The notes under the pieces are model-generated. The model was not told where the DNA came from, did not search any database, and saw only the letters and a program-made list of their open reading frames with translations. A stretch of 64,000 nt of DNA from Periplaneta americana (lineage: Eukaryota; Arthropoda; Insecta; Blattodea; Blattidae). The DNA lies in the NCBI RefSeq assembly GCF_040183065.1, contig NC_091119.1:67024892-67088891 (forward strand), given 5' to 3'. Shown here one piece after another: positions 59,284-64,000 of the stretch. The position numbers were made by a program, and so were the translations under genes. Numbering within the stretch: the stretch's first letter is position 1; the number at the start of each line of letters is the position of its first letter.

Positions 59284-59778
59284 GAATAATTTCGAGGGAA
59301 AAATTGTTCCGGGGCCGGGTATCGAACCCGGGACCTTTGGTTAAAAGTACCAACGCTCTCCCATTGAGCTACCCGGGAACTCTACCCGACACCGATCCAA
59401 TTTTTCCCTCTATATCCACAGACCTCAAAGTGGGCTGACAACCGTCAAGCAACCAACATTTGAGTGCGCACTAACTCTGTGTGACTTTAAATTGTGGTTT
59501 TCTGTTACGTACAGTGACGTGTATTATGCAAATTAAGCTTTCAGGAATAACTCCCTGTAAAGTTAATTTGAATAATTTCGAGGGAAAAATTGTTCTGGGG
59601 CCGGGTATAGAGGGAAAAATTGGATCGGTGTCGGGTAGAGTTCCCGGGTAGCTCAGTGGGAGAGCGTTGGTACGTTTAACCAAAGGTCCCGGGTTCGATA
59701 CCCGGCCCCGGAACAATTTTTCCCTCGAAATTATTCAAATTAACTTTACAGGGAGTTATTCCTGAAAGCTTAATTTGC
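59284..59778. repeat. SINE family E cluster: two tRNA-like heads facing each other
   Basis: Two copies of a tRNA-like unit (GGGTAGCTCAGTGGGAGAGC; GGTCCCGGGTTCGATACCCG), minus strand at about 59,305-59,385 and plus at 59,640-59,715, in an inverted arrangement whose outer parts also mirror (CTTTCAGGAATAACTCCCTG). The direct repeat AAAAAAGTCTAAT at 59,271-59,283 and again at 59,779-59,792 shows that the whole block arrived as one insertion. Acceptor-stem pairing is imperfect, so these are not working tRNA genes. Confidence 0.8.
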
Positions 59779-60085
59779 AAAAAAAGTCTAATACCATTTT
59801 GCTCGTTTTTGTGAGGTTTTTGAAGAAATAATACTTTTGTGCCGACATTTCGATCGCGAATTTTATGAATACTGTTCAAAATACGGTTTAAATTCTTGTA
59901 TAACAAAGAAGAGAACGTTTGTTATGTTCACGTTGCAGCAGTATTTTAATTAGAAAATTCATAGATTTCGAATTAATCGACTGAAGAAACATTGGAAATA
60001 CTGATTGTCGAGTCACGTACAGGTCTAAAAATTGGCATTGCTATCAGGACAACAGATAGTTTGCATAGTACTCGCAACTAATCAG

Positions 60086-61062
60086 TAGGCTCCGAATTTT
60101 TATGTAATATCAAAGTGCGAAATATGTACATAAAAATGTAGTAAATATTGCAGAAATATGTAATTAAATATGTAATATTAACAAAATATGTAAATTAAAA
60201 TCACTATTTACTAATGCATTATATTCACAAAAATGTCATCATAATTAGTTTATCAGTTGAAGTGTAGGATGCAGCCTGAAAAGTCGATTTGCCATTTTCA
60301 CCCCATTGTATAGTTTACATATACAACTTGTCTCTGCCACAATCTATGATTTTCTTGTACCATAAGATTTCCTAGAAAAATATTTTTGCGTCGCACACAT
60401 TGGCCTAATGATATTTTGACTTATCTGACACCCCACCCAAACCCCTCGCTAGTAGCATACTTTCAATTTGTAACAAAGATAAATGACTGGCTCAACTGAC
60501 CATCCCAGATTCTGAGAAAGCATTAGTGCAAATATATAGAGTTGAGGCACCTCGAAGTATTTTATTTTACAAACAATGGGTTGGAATCCCCAGTTTTATG
60601 TTTGTTTCTATTTCTAAAAGAACTATTCTCTTAAACCAGCTTTAGAAATTGAAGTATTTTCTATAGTTGTGAACAGAACATAACTACGTCAGTTCCAGGC
60701 CCTTCCTCTTTACCAGCATCATGTACTATAGTGAGAACAAAAATGCCCTCCAGGAGGTGTTATGACACAGGGACATTAAGATTTATCTCCAGTACAGTAT
60801 ATATTATGAAAGAAAATGCAATACTTTACTCTGGAAAATAAAACGAATTTAATAAAAAAGTAAAAAACTCAATAATCGCCTAGATATGTACAAAAATGTT
60901 ACATTTTTTACATAATATGTAAAATATGTAATATTTCTAAGAATATGTAAAATGGAACTCAGCTATAGCTGTATCAGAAGCACAAATTGCCGACATTTAT
61001 CATTTTCAGTAGTCTGCAAGTAAAGGAATGCAATATGTAATTACATAAGAATCCGGGCCCTA
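60086..61062. mobile_element. hAT MITE related to the 57.5-kb hAT element
   Basis: Ends TAGGCTCCGAATTTTTATGT and (complement) TAGGGCCCGGATTCTTATGT. Flanks CTAATCAG and CTGATCAG, one mismatch in 8. Dense ATATGTAA sub-terminal repeats. 977 bp, non-coding. The termini resemble TAGAGTCCAGATTTTTATGT of the element at 57,494, so they probably share a mobilising transposase. Confidence 0.87.
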
Positions 61063-61097
61063 CTGATCAGCTGTTGTGATGTTTACATTGCATTAGT

Positions 61098-62177
61098 ATG
61101 CAGTTTAGTTTATTTCAAAACTACGAGATGCCAGAGTTCACAAATCGTGACATGATACTGATTTACGGGGAAAGATCTGAAAATGCTGCTGAAGCTTCCA
61201 GATTATATCGACAAAGATTTCCAAATAGAAGGCCACCAAATCCTAGGACTTTCGTTGCGACAATGAAGAGGGTATTAGACACTGATGCGTAATTTCTACG
61301 TATGAAGTAGAACAACTGCAAAACAGAGATCAAGCTGAGCAACAAATTTTACACCTTGTAGACGATGACCCCACTATGAGCAGTAGTGAAATAGCTCGCA
61401 TTGTTGACATATCCCATTGGACAGATCTGAGGATTTTGAAAGAACAATTGTTGCGACCATATCATTTCCAGCAAGTCCAGTGTCTCACAGAAGCAGACTA
61501 TGCCCCGAGACTAGAATTTTGTAATGGGTTCTTCGAATGGGGCCCAGATTTTCCGCACTTAATCTTGGCAACTGATGAAGCCACGTTTGCAAGGCATGGT
61601 TTTTTCAACTTCCAAAATAGCTATACTTGGGCCGAAGAGAATCCTTGCAGAACATGTGGATATCATTTTCAACAGAGATTTGCTGTAAATGTGTGGGCAG
61701 GAATCGTCAATGATTCCTTAATTGGTCCTTACATTCTATCCATACGGCTAAATGGTGATACTTATTTAGCATTCCTGCAAGCTCACTTCCAGATCTGCTA
61801 GACAATGTACCCTTAATAATCAGGAGGAACATCTGGTTTTTACATGATGGTGCCCCACCGCAAATTACGCATACAGTTCATGACCATTTAAACTGTACTT
61901 TTCCTGCCAGGTGGATTGGACGTTTTGGACCCGTTGGCCTACTAGAACATCAGATCTAAATACATTTGATTTTTTTTTGTCGGGAAATATGAAAAGGACA
62001 GTTTATAATACGGACATTCCGAATGTTGAAACTCTCTGTGAACGTATTTTCCAGGCTGCGGAAAAAATTCGGAACAGTGAAGGACTACTGGCCAGAGTTC
62101 GTCATAATTGGATAGAAGATGTGAAAGCTGCACGCACACTGATGGTGGACATTTTGAACAGTACGTGTAAGATGTGA
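61098..62177 (+). pseudogene. Transposase of the nested 59.2-63.6-kb element (DUF4817-type N-terminus)
   Basis: 61,098-61,292 encodes FTNRDMILIYGERSENAAEA and YRQRFPNRRPPNPRTFVATM, the DUF4817 helix-turn-helix. After a stop, 61,376-61,801 encodes LILATDEATFARHGFFN (first acid), NVWAGIVNDSLIGPYIL. Then a short piece has FLHDGAPP (second acid), RWIGRFGP, and 61,911-62,177 has SDLNTFDFFLSGNMKRTVY (third acid region). All three catalytic regions survive but about three stops or frame changes separate them, so it is inactive yet fairly young. Confidence 0.88.
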
Positions 62178-62931
62178 GTGGAATGTGGTTTACAGAGTTT
62201 ATTACTCTTTATTTCATTATTAAAGCCCAGAATTAGTGATTCGTAAAACAACAAACTGTAATGTTAATTACATCCTGTTAACAAAGTTACATCAGTTTTC
62301 TTTTTTCATCAATTATAACTGAAACTTCAATTATAAGTGTTTTCACTAATTTGGACATAATTTCCTGATTTTCACATTATTTCTTCTTATTACTGTACGT
62401 ATTTCTTGCTTACATTAAAATTACTATGCCATACTTAGTATTGAATTGTTACTGTATTGCATTGTAAGTTGATAATTCTGTATTCATTGTTGAACTCCAC
62501 CCGAACAGGAGCTATTTTGTTCATTTGGGTTATTAATTTACATTTTCTGACATTAAATTACACAAACTAAACAAATAACAGTTACGTTCCTATCCAAAGT
62601 TTACATAGGTCATTTTTGTGTGAAGATTTATCCCCAGATTAGCTCGTGAAGTATTGCATCGAAGCTCAGTACATTTGTTTACTGCCACCCTCCCTCTCAC
62701 TGCTGTAAGGTGCATGGTGAAAAGTAGTTGAACTTAACCCACCCCTTTCAAGTCGCTGACCACATGGGGTGTGGAGTATTACTGCAATTGCTGTCAGCGC
62801 TTTTGAAACACTTGTAATTATCTCACTATCCATAAGTCCTATAATTTTTTTTATTTGACAAAACTTATTCTAAATAATGAGATCTATGGCTCCTGTCAAT
62901 TAATATACTACCTTATCTTCCACCCTGTATA

Positions 62932-63561
62932 GAACTAACACATTTCTTTCTTTCTTTCTTTATTTCAAAACGAATGATGCTAGTCACAATTTGTCACACC
63001 TCAAATGTAGAGTATCTTTGGGAGATCACTAACTTCTATAGCAAATATTGAAAATTATTTGTTTATTTGGCTGAAAATTCACTTAATGACCAGTTTTCAA
63101 CGTCAAATTAAGCAGGAGTTTTGATTCCCAGTCACGAGATGCGCAGATATTCTTTATTCCTTATTGTTGGGAGCTGTTTTCGACATTTTGTTTTAGTCAC
63201 TGAAAATTCAGTTAAATCAACGGCTTCCTTGTGAAGCAATACTGGATTACGAATTCTATTACAGCTACTCAAGGGCATACCAGAGAGAATTTGGTATTCG
63301 TAATCCTCCCAAAGAAACACAATACTGGGACTGGTAAACAAATTGGAAACAACTGGATCTCTGGTGAGTGAAAAAGGCAAACATCGTTCATCTAGGATGC
63401 CCAACGAGTGGTCAGTAACATGGAATGTGTTGAGTTATGCCTTATGCAGGATGGAGGACATTTTCAACATTTGCTATAGAGGTTAGTATTCTCCCAAAGA
63501 TACTCTACATTTGAGGTATAACAAATTGTGTTTTGAAATAAAGAAAGAAATGTGTTAGTTC
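62932..63561. mobile_element. Hairpin MITE inserted in a transposon terminal repeat
   Basis: Inverted repeats of about 130 bp: GAACTAACACATTTCTTTCT ... CCTCAAATGTAGAGTATCTT ... TCTATAGCAAAT at the left and the same in complement at the right, with TA outside both. 630 bp. Outside it, CACCCTGTA and TCAATCACTCTG are the two halves of the host element's right end. Confidence 0.88.
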
Positions 63562-63646
63562 TATATCAATCACTCTGTATATGCGAATATCCTCTTTCCA
63601 CTCACACAGATGCTTGTAAATCAGATTTCATAGAGACAGACAACTA

Positions 63647-64000
63647 CAGAGTGATTCAGGAGGAATAGTAAATATTTCAGAGGGTGGTAGTATGAACTAT
63701 TTTGAGTAAAAAAGTTCACATAAATGTGTGTCCAATTTTCAATGTGTGAATGTTATGCATAACATGCATTACAAGTAGCAAGAAGAAAAGACAAATGACT
63801 TAATGATTACATTGATTGCTTCTTTACATAGTACCAATACATTTCAACATATATGAATATAAGTATATAGTTCAAAGTAATGGTTCAAAAATTTCACCAC
63901 CAGCTTCAATGCACTTTTCCGCTCTGCTGACAACATTGAGTGTTGTTACTCTTCTGAAGTTGTCTTGTCACTCTTTTATGAGGGCAGCACTATTCATAAT
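63647..64000 (-). mobile_element. Second element of the CAGAGTGATT family, cut by the window edge
   Basis: Starts CAGAGTGATTCAGGAGGAAT with TA outside. The minus strand at about 63,930-63,874 encodes SRAEKCIEAGGEIFEPLL then a stop, the C-terminus of the same transposase type. The transposase would read from beyond 64,000 into the window. It is only about 70 bp from the end of the previous element. Confidence 0.8.

Larger units (their letters stand above)
59196..63577 (+). mobile_element. Tc1/mariner-superfamily transposon with three nested insertions
   Basis: Outer ends CAGAGTGATTTATAGAGGGT (left) and complement CAGAGTGATTGATATACAGGG (right, once the MITE inside it is set aside), with TA outside both (59,194-59,195; 63,578-63,579). 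Similarity continues inward (GGTGGAAGGTATGGTAGTAC against GGTGGAAGATAAGGTAGTAT). Nested inside are a SINE cluster, a hAT MITE and a hairpin MITE, leaving about 2.3 kb of original element with its transposase. Confidence 0.88.

Noticed and set aside
59305-59385. tRNA gene
   Set aside because: A and B boxes and a good T arm are present, but the acceptor stem pairs poorly, position 33 is C instead of T, and the unit is repeated inverted inside a SINE block.
63132-63404. 90-residue minus-strand frame
   Set aside because: It lies entirely in the loop of the hairpin MITE 62,932-63,561 and has no recognised motif. It is possibly a captured fragment, but unsupported.
1-64000. CRISPR array, operon or bacterial insert
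   Set aside because: No spaced direct repeats with unique spacers and no dense run of prokaryotic frames. Tandem repeats present are microsatellites or minisatellites.

Overview
This is an AT-rich, repeat-dense piece of an insect genome. The repeats look like those of a cockroach or termite (Blattodea): tRNA-headed SINEs, several non-LTR retrotransposon families, and many Tc1/mariner, hAT and Tigger/pogo relics. That placement is inference from repeat style, not proof. Nothing bacterial or viral dominates, and introns, microsatellites and target-site duplications are typically eukaryotic.

The one clear host gene is on the minus strand. Ten coding exons between 59,076 and 27,364 have consistent splice sites and phases and join into about 870 residues ending in a stop. 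Parts of it match, from memory, the C-terminal 60% of the Fanconi anaemia core-complex protein FANCA. The N-terminal part must lie beyond position 64,000. Its exons total only about 2.6 kb of nearly 32 kb; the introns are packed with transposable elements. A second possible host exon (17,857-18,183, plus strand) sits behind a CpG-rich patch and ends in a perfect donor site; I do not recognise it.

Layout: 1-17.6 kb is intergenic repeat (hAT relics, terminal-inverted-repeat MITEs, SINEs, a MULE-like MITE with 9-bp duplications, a foldback element). 17.7-18.2 kb is the candidate exon. 18.4-27.3 kb holds SINE, LINE and hAT fragments plus a 35-bp minisatellite (24.5-25.1 kb). 27.4-59.1 kb is FANCA, with introns holding a Tigger derivative with an HTH-only reading frame, mariner elements with intact inverted repeats, a solo LTR inserted in a LINE, LINE 3' ends, SINEs and a hAT element lying about 70 bp from a splice donor. 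59.2-63.6 kb is a Tc1/mariner-superfamily transposon carrying three younger insertions, one of them inside its own terminal repeat; a related element begins at 63.65 kb and runs off the window.

No genuine tRNA, rRNA, CRISPR array or operon was found. tRNA-like sequences here are SINE heads.
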